A stretch of DNA of 64,000 nucleotides from Mycobacterium sp. 1164966.3 (GCF_001665395.1 NZ_LZSG01000005.1:62001-126000); one strand, 5' to 3'. Positions 45,983 to 55,200 are shown, counted from the stretch's first letter. The notes: a model not told the origin generated them from the sequence alone. Made by a program: numbers and translations.

Positions 45983-47194
45983 TCAGATAACCCGTTTCGC
46001 GAACTGCGTGCGGTTGCGATACACCTGATTGAGGAACAGAGCCGTCGCGTGTGCCATGGCACCCGCCCGGGGTCCGTCGAGCAGGTCGAAGCCGTGACCG
46101 GCCCCCGGCAGCTCAACATAGCTGACCAGCGAGCTGGACACCGAACGCAGGCGGTCGACGAAGCTGCGGGCCTGCTCCACCGGGATGACGGTGTCCTTGC
46201 TGCCGTGAATCACCAAGAACGGCGGCGCATTTCGGTGCACTCGGGCGATCGGGGACGCAGCGCGGAACACTTCCGGGTGCCGGGCGATCGACCGCCTCAC
46301 CACCACCCGCTCCAGGAAGTCGACGAACCTGACGCGCTCCGGTGTGGAACGGTCTTCCCAGTCGTAGCGGCCGTAGATCCCCACCACCGCGTCCACCGAG
46401 CTGTCCGCACCTTCGGGCAGCGCGGCCTGGAAACCGGGGTCGTTACTGGTCAGTCCGGCCAGCGCAGACAGATGCCCTCCGGCCGAACAACCTGCCACCG
46501 CAATGAAATTGCGGTCACCGCCGAACTTGTCGACGTTGGCGCGCGCCCAGGCGATGGCAGTCTTGACGTCCGCGATGTGCCGCGGCCAGCGGTGGTGCGG
46601 CGAGACGCGGTAGTCGATCGCCAGGCACACCCAACCCTGTTCTGCCAGATGCGATATCAACGCGGACCCCTGCAGGGTGCGGCTGCCGTGCACCCAGGCA
46701 CCGCCCGGAACGAAGATCAGCACCGGGGCAGGTTGGGTCGGCAGATCCTTGCGGCGCCAGACGTCGAGCATCTGGGCGGGGCTGTCGCCGTAGTGGACGC
46801 CGCGGCGATAGAGATGCCGGCGCTGCCGCAGTGCCTCCCAGATTGGGGGCGTGCGCTCCGCAGTGGGCCACTCGGCGTCCAGGTCCGCCGAGGACACGAC
46901 GCCACGCAATGCGGTGACGGAGACCTCGTGGGTGCTCTCGCGTTCGCGGCGACGGTCTTCCTTGACGTCCTTGGCGCCTGGAGTCAGCCAGCCGCGTGCC
47001 GCCGCAGCCGCGAATTCCGGCGCGTGCCGGGCTCCCCAAACGCTGATCGCGGTGATTGTGCCAAGCGGCTCAAGGCGCTTGCCCACGATCGGCAGCGAAG
47101 CCCCGGCAACGCTTAGGGCCAGCATATAATCGGCGGGCCGGGCCCGCAGCAACCATCTCATACAGGGTTTCATGCGCGGTCCCGTCGCCGTCAT
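45983..47194 (-). CDS. lipC: Carboxylesterase/lipase LipC
   Basis: This 403-residue alpha/beta hydrolase has the nucleophile elbow GCSAGG, the acid in HGSKDTVIP and the His in GAGHGFD; the oxyanion loop reads FVPGGAWVHG. It hydrolyses short- to medium-chain esters, and in M. tuberculosis LipC is cell-surface associated and immunogenic, as I recall. The length equals that of Rv0220. The start ATG 47194 lacks a clear ribosome site; ATG 47173 is an alternative that would drop 7 residues. It lies just before the WS/DGAT gene on the same strand. Confidence 0.9.
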   Translation of the reverse strand: MTATGPRMKPCMRWLLRARPADYMLALSVAGASLPIVGKRLEPLGTITAISVWGARHAPEFAAAAARGWLTPGAKDVKEDRRRERESTHEVSVTALRGVVSSADLDAEWPTAERTPPIWEALRQRRHLYRRGVHYGDSPAQMLDVWRRKDLPTQPAPVLIFVPGGAWVHGSRTLQGSALISHLAEQGWVCLAIDYRVSPHHRWPRHIADVKTAIAWARANVDKFGGDRNFIAVAGCSAGGHLSALAGLTSNDPGFQAALPEGADSSVDAVVGIYGRYDWEDRSTPERVRFVDFLERVVVRRSIARHPEVFRAASPIARVHRNAPPFLVIHGSKDTVIPVEQARSFVDRLRSVSSSLVSYVELPGAGHGFDLLDGPRAGAMAHATALFLNQVYRNRTQFAKRVI

Positions 47195-47327
47195 GGTTCG
47201 GAGCGTACCCCCACGCGGATGGCGGCAACCACGTTTGCGGACACCAAATCTGCGTCGGCGAAAATTTGATCGCCTATGTGATTTGCTCGATATGTATTTG
47301 TGCAGCTATGAGCTCCTGGCCCATTTG

Positions 47328-47861
47328 CTATTCGGGCCTAGCATCGCCCTGCGGACACTTCCGGCGCCGTTTTCGACGCGCCACGGCAAGCCGAATCACG
47401 TAGGCGACCGCGCTGGTGGCGAATATGAATGCGGTGAGCAGAAGCCATCTGCCGAGAAACGGCTGCTGGGTCTCTCCGGTAGCGGCCAGATACGTGGGAG
47501 CTCCCTGTCGGACGATCCCAGGCAGAAAGATCAGCAATGTCAGTCCGGCCGCCAGGGCAGGAATCCGAATGTGGTTGCGAGCAGGCACTTTCGGCTGCCG
47601 ATGTGGCGGGAGCTGCCGTAGCCGGGCGCCGATTATTCGGTCGGCCAGCGCGTAGAGCGGGAAGAGCAACAGATCGTGGACGATGACGGCGGCGGCGAAC
47701 CAAACGATTATCGACTGCCACCAGCTGCCCGAATTCCACAATGTGCCGGGCTTGAAAGTGGCCAGCACGTAGCCGAACAGGGCGAACCCGACAACCATGG
47801 TCAGCAGATGCAACGGACGGGATCCGTAGTGTCGGGCGAAATACTCTCGCAGTCTTGGCAT
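47328..47861 (-). CDS. Conserved transmembrane protein (Rv0219-like)
   Basis: This 177-residue protein has four hydrophobic helices separated by basic loops and a C-terminal Arg/Lys-rich tail (RRKRRRKCPQGD). It matches Rv0219 in length and place. Its start is only a few bases from the stop of the molybdo-oxidoreductase gene upstream on the same strand, so they likely form an operon. No catalytic motif is visible. Confidence 0.8.
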   Translation of the reverse strand: MPRLREYFARHYGSRPLHLLTMVVGFALFGYVLATFKPGTLWNSGSWWQSIIVWFAAAVIVHDLLLFPLYALADRIIGARLRQLPPHRQPKVPARNHIRIPALAAGLTLLIFLPGIVRQGAPTYLAATGETQQPFLGRWLLLTAFIFATSAVAYVIRLAVARRKRRRKCPQGDARPE

Positions 47862-47862
47862 T

Positions 47863-49149
47863 TCACACCTCGAACGCGATCGATGTGACCCACTTGGTGT
47901 TGTGCACGCCGGGAAGCGCGGGAACGATCACCCGGGCCGGATAGCCATGGTCGATCGGCAGATCGGCGCCGTTCACACGCAACGCCAGCAGCGCATCGGG
48001 GTCACCGATCTGGTTGGCTTGCAGCATCGCTCGGCCGAAGGCGCCACCTTTTTGCAGTGATGTCACCCGCGCCGAGCGCGGTGACCGTACCCCGGCCATG
48101 CGGGCCAACTCGGCCAGCGGCACCCCGCTCCAGCTCTGAACCGTCGACCACCCTTCCACGCAGGCAATCGGCAGCCTTACGGTGTGTTGCGGAAGCCCGC
48201 ACAGCATCTCGCGATCGAGTACCACCTCCGACGGCCCGCCGCGCAGCGTCAACCTCCAATTAGCGCCGACGTTCTCCGGCGTGATGCCCGCGGCCGTGGC
48301 CGTCTTGTTGACCGGAAAATCGCGACCCCTCCCCCGCGGCAGCAAGAGTGCGGTGCTGCGGGCGGCCCCACCGACCGTCTGCCCGACGGTGAGTACCCCG
48401 ATCAGCAACACCCCGGAGCCGACCAATGCCAGTGCACCGCGCCTGCTCATCGTTGGTTCGGCCGGCGCGGCCGCCACCAGACCGGCGGGGTCCAGCTGCT
48501 GTGGATGAGTGTCGTTTACCTTGGTGCGCAACACTTCTCGGAACGGTAGCGACCGCAACCCGGTGATCATGTGCGGCAACTTGAGCACGATGTGAATCAG
48601 GAAGCCGGCGATGAAGACCCATGCCCCGAAATAATGGCCGTCGTAGAAACTGAATCCGAAGATGTAGTCGTACTGGATGTTGAGCACACCGGTGACGATC
48701 TGAAACAGCGCTCCACCGACCAACATCAAAAGCGCCAACCGCTCGAGCAGCTGAGCGACCGAGCGGGCCGGCGGCCAGACGAACAGCCGTGGGATCACCG
48801 ACCACAGCTTGGCCACGACCACCGGAATAATCACCAGACCCAGCCCGACATGCAAGCCTTGGGTCAGTCGGTACAGCCACGACGGACGGGTGGGCCAGGA
48901 GAACGAAGGCAGGCGCAGCCAGCCGACGTCGGCGGGGATGGCCTGCCCGAACTGGGGCGAATACGCCGCATATGACAACAGGCCGGTGACGATGATGATC
49001 GGCAACGTCACCAGCAAGACCAGACCGAACACCGACGTCAGCCACGGACCACGCAGCGGGCTGCGCCACCGCGCCGGACGCCGCAGGCCTGGCGGCGGAT
49101 GACGCTCTAGCGACCGCCAAAGCCCGCCGGGGAAGCCGTATTCGCTTAC
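47863..49149 (-). CDS. Cytochrome-b561/sulfite-oxidase-fold molybdopterin oxidoreductase (Rv0218-like)
   Basis: The conserved part (about 428 residues) has several membrane helices in its N-terminal half, as in cytochrome b561/YedZ-type anchors. The C-terminal domain is the SUOX-fold molybdopterin domain, with IACVEGWS as the likely Mo-binding Cys (as in MsrP/YedY). It should be exported and reduce or oxidise a small periplasmic substrate. The start is unsettled: homology begins at 49149, where the codon is GTA, and the methyltransferase TAA overlaps it. A start at ATG 49269 or GTG 49260 is possible but would translate sequence out of frame with the methyltransferase gene. Confidence 0.75.
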   Translation of the reverse strand, partial: VSEYGFPGGLWRSLERHPPPGLRRPARWRSPLRGPWLTSVFGLVLLVTLPIIIVTGLLSYAAYSPQFGQAIPADVGWLRLPSFSWPTRPSWLYRLTQGLHVGLGLVIIPVVVAKLWSVIPRLFVWPPARSVAQLLERLALLMLVGGALFQIVTGVLNIQYDYIFGFSFYDGHYFGAWVFIAGFLIHIVLKLPHMITGLRSLPFREVLRTKVNDTHPQQLDPAGLVAAAPAEPTMSRRGALALVGSGVLLIGVLTVGQTVGGAARSTALLLPRGRGRDFPVNKTATAAGITPENVGANWRLTLRGGPSEVVLDREMLCGLPQHTVRLPIACVEGWSTVQSWSGVPLAELARMAGVRSPRSARVTSLQKGGAFGRAMLQANQIGDPDALLALRVNGADLPIDHGYPARVIVPALPGVHNTKWVTSIAFEV

Positions 49150-49790
49150 CGGGCCACCAGGTTGGCGATCACCCGGCCGCCGATCAGATGGATGCCGGCC
49201 AGCGTCAGACCGACTTGCGCGGCCAGCGCGCCCGCGCTGTCCGCGCCAACCGAAGCCCACCTGAACCATGGTCCCACGCCGCTCGCCGATTCCAGCCGCA
49301 CCCAGCGAGCACAGATGCCGATGGCTTCGATGTCGAACTCGGCGACGCACCGGCCGCCGGTTGCCAACAACTCGGCGGCCCGACCCAGGATCCGCCGCGG
49401 GTCCCCACCCAGACCGACATTGCCGTCGACCAGCAATACCGTCTGCCAACTGCCGATACCGGGCAGCGCGTCGAACACGTCACCCAGTAGCGCCGGTGCA
49501 CCCTCGCGGTCCGCCAAGCGAATGGCCGTCGCAGACCGGTCGATGCCGAGGGCAGGTATTCCCCGCCGGATCAGCCTTGCCACCAAACGCCCAGGGCCGC
49601 AACCTAACTCGATGGTCGGCGCGATGCACATGTGCGTCACCGCCGCATCGAACGCTTCATCGTCACACCCCTGTTGGCCGACTCGACTGCCCAGCCAGCG
49701 ATGCGCGGGCAACGGGTGGACCATACCGTCGTCATGGCGGATCCAACATCGCTCGCCGTCCAGCGCCCGGTCATAGAGGTGCCCCAGCAT
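49146..49790 (-). CDS. SAM-dependent methyltransferase
   Basis: This 214-residue protein carries ELGCGPGRLVARL (SAM loop), GIDRSATAIRLA and LLGDVFDALP, the class I methyltransferase core. ATG 49790 is the first start. Its stop overlaps the start region of the molybdo-oxidoreductase gene. It is divergent from lipW, with about 105 bases between. Substrate unknown; its coupling to the molybdo-enzyme gene suggests a shared cofactor or substrate. Confidence 0.8.
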   Translation of the reverse strand: MLGHLYDRALDGERCWIRHDDGMVHPLPAHRWLGSRVGQQGCDDEAFDAAVTHMCIAPTIELGCGPGRLVARLIRRGIPALGIDRSATAIRLADREGAPALLGDVFDALPGIGSWQTVLLVDGNVGLGGDPRRILGRAAELLATGGRCVAEFDIEAIGICARWVRLESASGVGPWFRWASVGADSAGALAAQVGLTLAGIHLIGGRVIANLVAR

Positions 49791-49895
49791 CCGCCCTCCC
49801 TCCCATCCAATGGCGTACCTTTACCCCGGCCTCGAAACCCCCAATCACCCGCAGGCGGCACTCACACCCGGTCGGCCGGCCCGCATACTGGACTG

Positions 49896-50810
49896 GTGTC
49901 GACCACTTCGAATACGGATGTTCACCCTGATCTGCGTCGCATTGCGCGCATCGCCCCACGCCAACTGATCGGTCCGCGGACGTTGCCCCTGGTTCGGATC
50001 TTGAGCGAGCGGATCCGGGGTCGCGGACCATCCGACGATGTCGAGGTGCTCACCCTGGAATCCGGGGCCGGCGTCCGGCTGTTCCGGCCGATCGGAGTCG
50101 CCGAACCGGTGCCCGCCCTGCTGTGGATTCACGGCGGCGGATTCGTGATGGGCACCGCGCGGCAGGACGACCGGGTGTGCCGTGGCTTCAGCAAAAGGCT
50201 GGGCATCACCGTCGCGTCGGTCGAATACCGTCTGGCGCCGGAACATCCGTATCCGGCGCCGCTGGAGGACTGCTACGCGGCGCTGACCTGGCTGGCCGCG
50301 CTGCCCGCGGTCGACCCTAGGCGAGTGGCGATCGGCGGCGCCAGTGCCGGCGGCGGCCTGGCGGCGGCACTGGCGCTGCTGGCCCGCGACCGCGGCGAGG
50401 TGGCACCGGCATTCCAGCTGCTGGTGTACCCCATGCTCGACGACCGCAGTTGTGACTCTGGCGATAAGCCGAATTACCGGCTGTGGAATGCGCGCGCCAA
50501 CCGGTTCGGTTGGACGGCGTATCTCGGCACCGCCGACCCGGTGGTTGCCGTTCCGGCCAGATGCGAAGACCTGAGTGGGCTGCCACCCACCTGGATCGGC
50601 GTGGGCGACAACGATCTTTTCCATGACGAAGACCTCGCTTACGCCGAACGTCTGAAGAGTGCCGGCGTACCGTGCCAAGTCGAAGTGGTCCCGGGCGTCT
50701 TCCACGGCTTCGACCTGGTGGCTCCGAAAGCCCAAGTGTCACAAAGGTTCTTTGCGAGCCAATGTGATGCCCTGCGATCCGGTTTGATCGCCGGTCACAT
50801 GGCGAAGTAA
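49896..50810 (+). CDS. lipW: Esterase LipW (hormone-sensitive-lipase family)
   Basis: This 304-residue alpha/beta hydrolase has the HSL-family oxyanion motif WIHGGGFVMG, the nucleophile elbow GGASAGG, the acid in VGDNDLFHDED and the His in PGVFHGFD. It hydrolyses short-chain esters. From GTG 49896 the protein starts like the M. tuberculosis orthologue (Rv0217c); CATACT 6 bases upstream could be a -10 for a leaderless transcript. Its end overlaps the convergent amidohydrolase by 16 bases. Confidence 0.9.
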   Translation: MSTTSNTDVHPDLRRIARIAPRQLIGPRTLPLVRILSERIRGRGPSDDVEVLTLESGAGVRLFRPIGVAEPVPALLWIHGGGFVMGTARQDDRVCRGFSKRLGITVASVEYRLAPEHPYPAPLEDCYAALTWLAALPAVDPRRVAIGGASAGGGLAAALALLARDRGEVAPAFQLLVYPMLDDRSCDSGDKPNYRLWNARANRFGWTAYLGTADPVVAVPARCEDLSGLPPTWIGVGDNDLFHDEDLAYAERLKSAGVPCQVEVVPGVFHGFDLVAPKAQVSQRFFASQCDALRSGLIAGHMAK

Positions 50811-52099
50811 ACGAGCTGGCCGCCGATGACCGTGGCGGCCACCATGCCGGCGTCCAGCTCCGCCAGCACCGTCGCCGGTGGTTCGTTCAGCACACACAGG
50901 TCCCCCGGCTGCCCGGGCGTAACGGTCCGGGCCCGTCCCGGCTGATCAGGCCGACCCAGAAACATCTCCAAAGCCGTTCGCGCCGAGACACATTCGTCGG
51001 CGCTGAGGACGGCGCCGCTGAGCGTGGTGCGATATACCGCGGCGCGCATCGCGGTCCAGGGGTCGCCGTGGCCGAACGGCATGTCGGTAGACAGCGCGAC
51101 CGGCACCGACGCGTTGAGCAACGATGCCACCCGCCATAGCTGACCGTGCTCGTCGACCGGGACATCGGCGAGATACTGGTCACCGCGCTCGGCGACGAAG
51201 TTCGGCTGGGTGACAACCGTAACCTGCAAATCGGCGAGGTCGCTCAGGTTCTCGTCCGGCACCACCGACGCATGCTCGACGCGATCAAGCGGATGACTTC
51301 CGGCCTCGCGCAGGGCGGCGATGGTCACCACCAGCTGTGCCGCGGTGACGCAGTGCACGGCAACCGGCCGGCCGGCACTGTGTTGCTCGGCAATCCAATT
51401 CGTCAAGGAGTCCAGGTCCAGACAGTCGTCCTGCAGGATTTTCTTGCCCGGTGACAGGAAATGCAGCCGCGGCCGAAATTCGCCGCGACGGTGCGCCACC
51501 ATCAGCGAGACCATGTCGTCGGCGCCGAGGTCGGGGGTGGCGTCGGTGACGCCGGTGACGCCGGTCGCGGTGATCCGCCGGCTGAGTTCCGCCAGGTTGG
51601 TTTCGCGCCGCTGCACCGCGTCTGACCAGCCAGGGTCGGCGCTACGCAGACGTCCATCGGAATGCTCGTTCATACCGACGCGGCCCAGTGCGGCGGAATT
51701 GAGCATCCACAGCGCGCCGCTGCGGTGCTGAATGCGCACCGGAATGTTGGGGACCACCGCGTCAAGAGCGTTGCGGTCCAGCTCTCCGGCCACCGACTCG
51801 TGATAACCGACCGCCCGGATCCATCCGTCTGGGCCGGGCGTAGCGTTCGACAATAGTTGTGCCAGTTGGTCTTTGGTACTGACACCGGGCGGTCCGACGA
51901 AAAACGAATTCAGCGCGGAGGCAGCGGATCGCACGTGCACGTGGTGATCGTGCAGCCCGGGCAGCACGGTTCCGCCGCCGGCGTAGAGCACACCCTCTTT
52001 TGGCGTGGCGCTCAGCCCGCTGCCGAGCTCCTCGATCTGCTCGCCGACCCGGATGTCGACCATTCTGCCGTCGAGCAGCGTCGCTCCTTGAATCAGCAT
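50795..52099 (-). CDS. Amidohydrolase (YtcJ-like family 3)
   Basis: This 434-residue protein has the amidohydrolase-3 marks: HDHHVHVRS (metal His pair), PVRIQHRSGA, DHPLDRVEHASV-type His and STDMPFGHGDPW with a late Asp. It probably hydrolyses an amide or cyclic imide; substrate unknown. Its start overlaps the CoA-transferase stop by 7 bases, so the two are an operon. I do not recall this gene near lipW in M. tuberculosis. Confidence 0.82.
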   Translation of the reverse strand: MLIQGATLLDGRMVDIRVGEQIEELGSGLSATPKEGVLYAGGGTVLPGLHDHHVHVRSAASALNSFFVGPPGVSTKDQLAQLLSNATPGPDGWIRAVGYHESVAGELDRNALDAVVPNIPVRIQHRSGALWMLNSAALGRVGMNEHSDGRLRSADPGWSDAVQRRETNLAELSRRITATGVTGVTDATPDLGADDMVSLMVAHRRGEFRPRLHFLSPGKKILQDDCLDLDSLTNWIAEQHSAGRPVAVHCVTAAQLVVTIAALREAGSHPLDRVEHASVVPDENLSDLADLQVTVVTQPNFVAERGDQYLADVPVDEHGQLWRVASLLNASVPVALSTDMPFGHGDPWTAMRAAVYRTTLSGAVLSADECVSARTALEMFLGRPDQPGRARTVTPGQPGDLCVLNEPPATVLAELDAGMVAATVIGGQLVYFAM

Positions 52100-53271
52100 G
52101 ACAGACAGCGTCTTTCGGCAACCAGGCGGCGAACCGTGTCGTCGTCGGCGCCGAGCTCGGGCGCTGACCTGATTGCCGCCGGAGGCAGCGGGGGTGGGGC
52201 CGGATACGCCGAGACGGGCGATACCGCCGGTAAGTTCGCATAGGCGGCGGACACTGCCGCCATGGCCACCTGAACCAGTTCGCCGCCACCCCGGCGCAGT
52301 GATTCGGTCACCGCCAACGTCGCCTCCAGCCCGGTCAGCGGGTCGGCGATAGCGTCGCCGCAGAACACGGGTCCGTCCACGCTGGTGCCGACCAGGCCGC
52401 CGGCCACCGCGGCGTCATCGCCGAAGGCCGGCCGTCCGGGCTCGCCGTCATATCCGGTGATCCGCAGCCAGATTCGTCCTGCCCGTGGCGCAATGTGATC
52501 CGGTCCGAGTCGGCGCCGTGCCAGCGCCGCCGGACGCGAACCTTCGATCACGATGTCGGCGACGGTGAGCAACTGCTGCAGCTCATCGGCCTGGCCGTCG
52601 AAATCCAGGCAATAGGACAGTTTTTCGCCGTTGATCCAGTCGAAGAAGGCGCGATTTCCGGCGCGGGTGCCATCCGGGCGGCGGCGGCTTTCGACTTTGA
52701 CGACGGTGGCTCCGGCGCGGGCCAGCAGTTTTCCGCACAATGGGCCGGCCCACATCGACGACAGGTCGGCGACCAGGAGGCCCTCCAGCCCGCGTCCGGC
52801 GACCGCAGCGTCAATGCGGCGAATCCGCGGCGATGCGGGTGCAGCCTCACCCAATGCGGCCGCCGGGATGTCGAGCAGCACGGCCCGATCGACAACCTTC
52901 GATACCAAACTCGTTGTGGCCCAAGCCGTAAGCGCCGGCCACGGATCGTCGGGTATGTTGTCCACTTGCAGCAGGGCGGGCACGGCGGCGATGTCGTCGG
53001 GACGGGAGAGGGTGATCGCGCACCAGCCGTCGCGGGTCTGCAGCAGCCGGGTGGCGCCACCGGCCGACACCCGCCCGCCTCGGGTCAGCCCGAGCAACCC
53101 GGCCCGCCCGGCGAGCAGGGTGGCCGTATCGGCGGTGATCCGTTCGGCGTGACTAAGCACGTTGGCCCGGGAAAAGTCGGGTGGGCCGTCGGGCAGACCG
53201 GTCAGATAGGCCAGCCCGCTGTTACCCCACTTCTGAGCAGATCGGGCCGGCGCGCAGCTCACGACCCCCAT
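52093..53271 (-). CDS. Family III CoA-transferase (CaiB/BaiF type)
   Basis: This 392-residue protein has the CaiB/BaiF pattern DLSSMWAGPLCGKLLARAGATVVKVE, ending with ALARRRLGPDHIAP; the active-site Asp sits in the WINGEKLSYCLDF/DIVIEGSRPAAL region. It moves CoA between carboxylic acids. It begins ATG 53271 and overlaps the amidohydrolase start. The pair looks like a small catabolic operon that activates a carboxylate and then opens or hydrolyses it. Confidence 0.85.
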   Translation of the reverse strand: MGVVSCAPARSAQKWGNSGLAYLTGLPDGPPDFSRANVLSHAERITADTATLLAGRAGLLGLTRGGRVSAGGATRLLQTRDGWCAITLSRPDDIAAVPALLQVDNIPDDPWPALTAWATTSLVSKVVDRAVLLDIPAAALGEAAPASPRIRRIDAAVAGRGLEGLLVADLSSMWAGPLCGKLLARAGATVVKVESRRRPDGTRAGNRAFFDWINGEKLSYCLDFDGQADELQQLLTVADIVIEGSRPAALARRRLGPDHIAPRAGRIWLRITGYDGEPGRPAFGDDAAVAGGLVGTSVDGPVFCGDAIADPLTGLEATLAVTESLRRGGGELVQVAMAAVSAAYANLPAVSPVSAYPAPPPLPPAAIRSAPELGADDDTVRRLVAERRCLSC

Positions 53272-53451
53272 TGTGCCCGTGGTTCACAGCGGGACAAACC
53301 TGCGAAACTTGCCGCTGACGGGGTGCCGGTCCAGTCGGTCCATGACAAATCCGCCTCCTGCGCTGGATCACAGGCGGGGCGCAGTGCTTGGGAACTTGCT
53401 TGGTCAGTGGATGCCCGGATCCCGATGGCCGCGCACCCGACAAGTCCGACT
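53272..53451. other. Gap between CoA-transferase and disordered-protein gene
   Basis: This 180-base stretch holds no good gene. It should contain the promoter of the CoA-transferase/amidohydrolase pair. Inverted CCGCCTC and GAGGCGG-like strings occur near 53350-53380, too weak to call. Confidence 0.3.
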
Positions 53452-53943
53452 TCAGCTCTTGGACTCACCGCGTCCCGTACCGGCTACGTGCGCCGGCCCT
53501 ACGCGGTCATCGTCTAGATCCGACTCCGGGGTCTGGGCAGCCGGCTGCTCATCTGCTGGAGACTTCTCGGATCCGCCTGGTGTATCGGCGGGGCTAGCTG
53601 ACTTGTAGTCGGGATTGATGACCGGACCCGCGCCGCCACCGGCGTCGCCGGGGCTTTGCGAGCTCGGTTCCGTGACTTCGCCGGCTTCCTTGCGGCCCTC
53701 GTAGGGTGGGATAGCACTTCCAGTGTCTTGCGGGGGCAATTCGCCGGTGCCGCTGTAGGTTTCGGAAGCCGTGGGATCGCTCATCGGGGGGTTGGCGTCT
53801 TCGTCTACGGTCCCCACTGGGCGGCCTTCTCCGCCGGGTTCAGGAGTGTCCTCCCCTGTGTCGCGGGCGCCGCTGCCCAACTCCGGATTGTCGAAGTGTT
53901 CGAGCCGTGCATCTGCGGACTCTCCGGAATTCTGACTGGGCAT
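53452..53943 (-). CDS. Acidic, probably disordered protein (163 aa)
   Basis: ATG 53943 follows AAGGAGGT by 4 bases. The 163 residues are rich in Pro, Gly, Ser, Glu and Asp, with almost no hydrophobic core (MPSQNSGESADARLEHFDNP, EPGGEGRPVGTVDEDANPP). It has no signal peptide or membrane helix. It is probably intrinsically disordered. I know no family; a stress or scaffold role is a guess. It follows the hotdog hydratase gene on the same strand with a 127-base gap. Confidence 0.6.
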   Translation of the reverse strand: MPSQNSGESADARLEHFDNPELGSGARDTGEDTPEPGGEGRPVGTVDEDANPPMSDPTASETYSGTGELPPQDTGSAIPPYEGRKEAGEVTEPSSQSPGDAGGGAGPVINPDYKSASPADTPGGSEKSPADEQPAAQTPESDLDDDRVGPAHVAGTGRGESKS

Positions 53944-54070
53944 GATGTACCTCCTTGAACTTGCCTCACCTAGCGACGACGAGGCGTACGTGGCCGGGTA
54001 CCCGGAATCATTCCCCGAAAACGGCCGCACTGAATTCGTCGAACCGGGCGGTCGAGCTGCGCAGCTGAAG

Positions 54071-55120
54071 TCAGAACTGCAGCGCCCTGAAGCGCCAATC
54101 CAGCACCGGTCGGTCGGGCTGATCTGGCGCGCTGCTGACCGCGTACACCACCGATCGCAAGCCGAGCACCCCGCGGTCGGCCGCCTGTTCGGCGGACTCG
54201 ACGTGCAACTCGCTGTACAGCGTGTCGCCCTCGTACACCGGGCCGGTGTGGTCGCAGGACTGCCAACCCAGGACTGTCACGAGATTGGGCAGCAGACGAT
54301 TGGCCTGCGCGAGCGCCAGCCCGATGGTATGTCCGCCATAGACCAGCCGATGGCCGTTGATACGCGAATCATGGTGTGTCGCAGCAATATTGAGGGTGAG
54401 ACGGGCCAGCTCAGGAGCGTTGCTGACCACGTCCGCAGTGCTGTGCAGCACCGCACCCGCAAGCCCGGCGTCGAAATGCGGTCCCGGCACCCGGTTTCGG
54501 AACACCTCGCCGTCCCATTCCGCGGTCGGATCAGCGGCTGGCGTCAGCGGATCTGAGCCGATGCCGGACAGATCGTCGGCAGGAGCGCCGGATGGATCGA
54601 AGTCCGGGCCGGCGGGCAGCATCGCGCAACGGTAGAAGTCGAGCACCAATCGATCGGCCTGATCGATGGTGATCATGCGCAGCGCCGCCAGGCCCGTCGG
54701 CGCCCGCCCCGGCTTGGCCGAATTCGCCCGCAGCCCAACCACTTCGGTACGGGTATAGAGCGTATCTCCGATGACGGGGAATCGGTGAAAGGTGAGACCA
54801 CGGTAGAACAGGTTGGCTTTGACGCGCTGGGTGACCAGCGTCGACTGCCCGATCGCGACGTCGCACACCAATCCCGGATGCGCGAGCGGGCCCGGCGCGC
54901 CGGTCACCGCGGCGCACAGCTGAGCATCGAGCGCCAGCCGCATCCGGTCGCCCACGATGGCCTGATGGGCGGCCGCCAAGCCCGACGACAGCGTCGCCGC
55001 AGGCGCCGAGTCGAATACTTGCCCAATCGACAGATCGTCGAAGTAGGGCCCGCCCGCGTACCCATTCGCATTGACCTCCTCCCGGCCGTGACGGGCCGGG
55101 ATTCCGGCTGGGCCGCTCAT
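54071..55120 (-). CDS. Double-hotdog hydratase (Rv0216-like) with TnpB-derived N-terminus
   Basis: From ATG 55120 this encodes 349 residues. From GGPYFDDL onwards it is the double-hotdog protein Rv0216 of M. tuberculosis, with VIGDTLYTRTEVVGL, HHDSRINGHRLVYGGHTIGLALAQ and VYEGDTLYSELHVES. It probably hydrates or dehydrates an acyl thioester. The first about 16 residues (MSGPAGIPARHGREEV) come from the right end of the TnpB element, and ATG 55120 overlaps the tnpB stop by 4 bases. In the ancestor the start lay further upstream. Whether the altered N-terminus matters is unknown. FadE3 is divergent beyond the insertion. Confidence 0.8.
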   Translation of the reverse strand: MSGPAGIPARHGREEVNANGYAGGPYFDDLSIGQVFDSAPAATLSSGLAAAHQAIVGDRMRLALDAQLCAAVTGAPGPLAHPGLVCDVAIGQSTLVTQRVKANLFYRGLTFHRFPVIGDTLYTRTEVVGLRANSAKPGRAPTGLAALRMITIDQADRLVLDFYRCAMLPAGPDFDPSGAPADDLSGIGSDPLTPAADPTAEWDGEVFRNRVPGPHFDAGLAGAVLHSTADVVSNAPELARLTLNIAATHHDSRINGHRLVYGGHTIGLALAQANRLLPNLVTVLGWQSCDHTGPVYEGDTLYSELHVESAEQAADRGVLGLRSVVYAVSSAPDQPDRPVLDWRFRALQF

Positions 55121-55200
55121 GCGGCCCAGCCTTGGTTCTCACGTTCGTGAGCGCACCGTGCGGTGCCCACACCTTGCGGTATGGCCCCCGGTCCGGGGGT
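55071..55200 (-). ncRNA. Possible omega-RNA at the TnpB right end
   Basis: The 3' end of tnpB and the right end form two strong hairpins: an 11-bp stem whose loop holds the tnpB TGA (55106-55131) and an 8-bp stem (55080-55101). After them comes GGTCAA, then the hydratase sequence. TnpB proteins use RNA from exactly this place, with the next bases as guide. Here the guide would match the hydratase 5' end. This is inference; limits are approximate. Confidence 0.4.

Noticed and set aside
53350..53385. Hairpin in the CoA-transferase upstream gap
   Set aside because: CCGCCTC/CAGGCGG pairing is short and imperfect, so not called.
52495..53517. A 340-codon plus-strand frame over the CoA-transferase
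   Set aside because: Antisense shadow; the minus strand carries the complete family III CoA-transferase.
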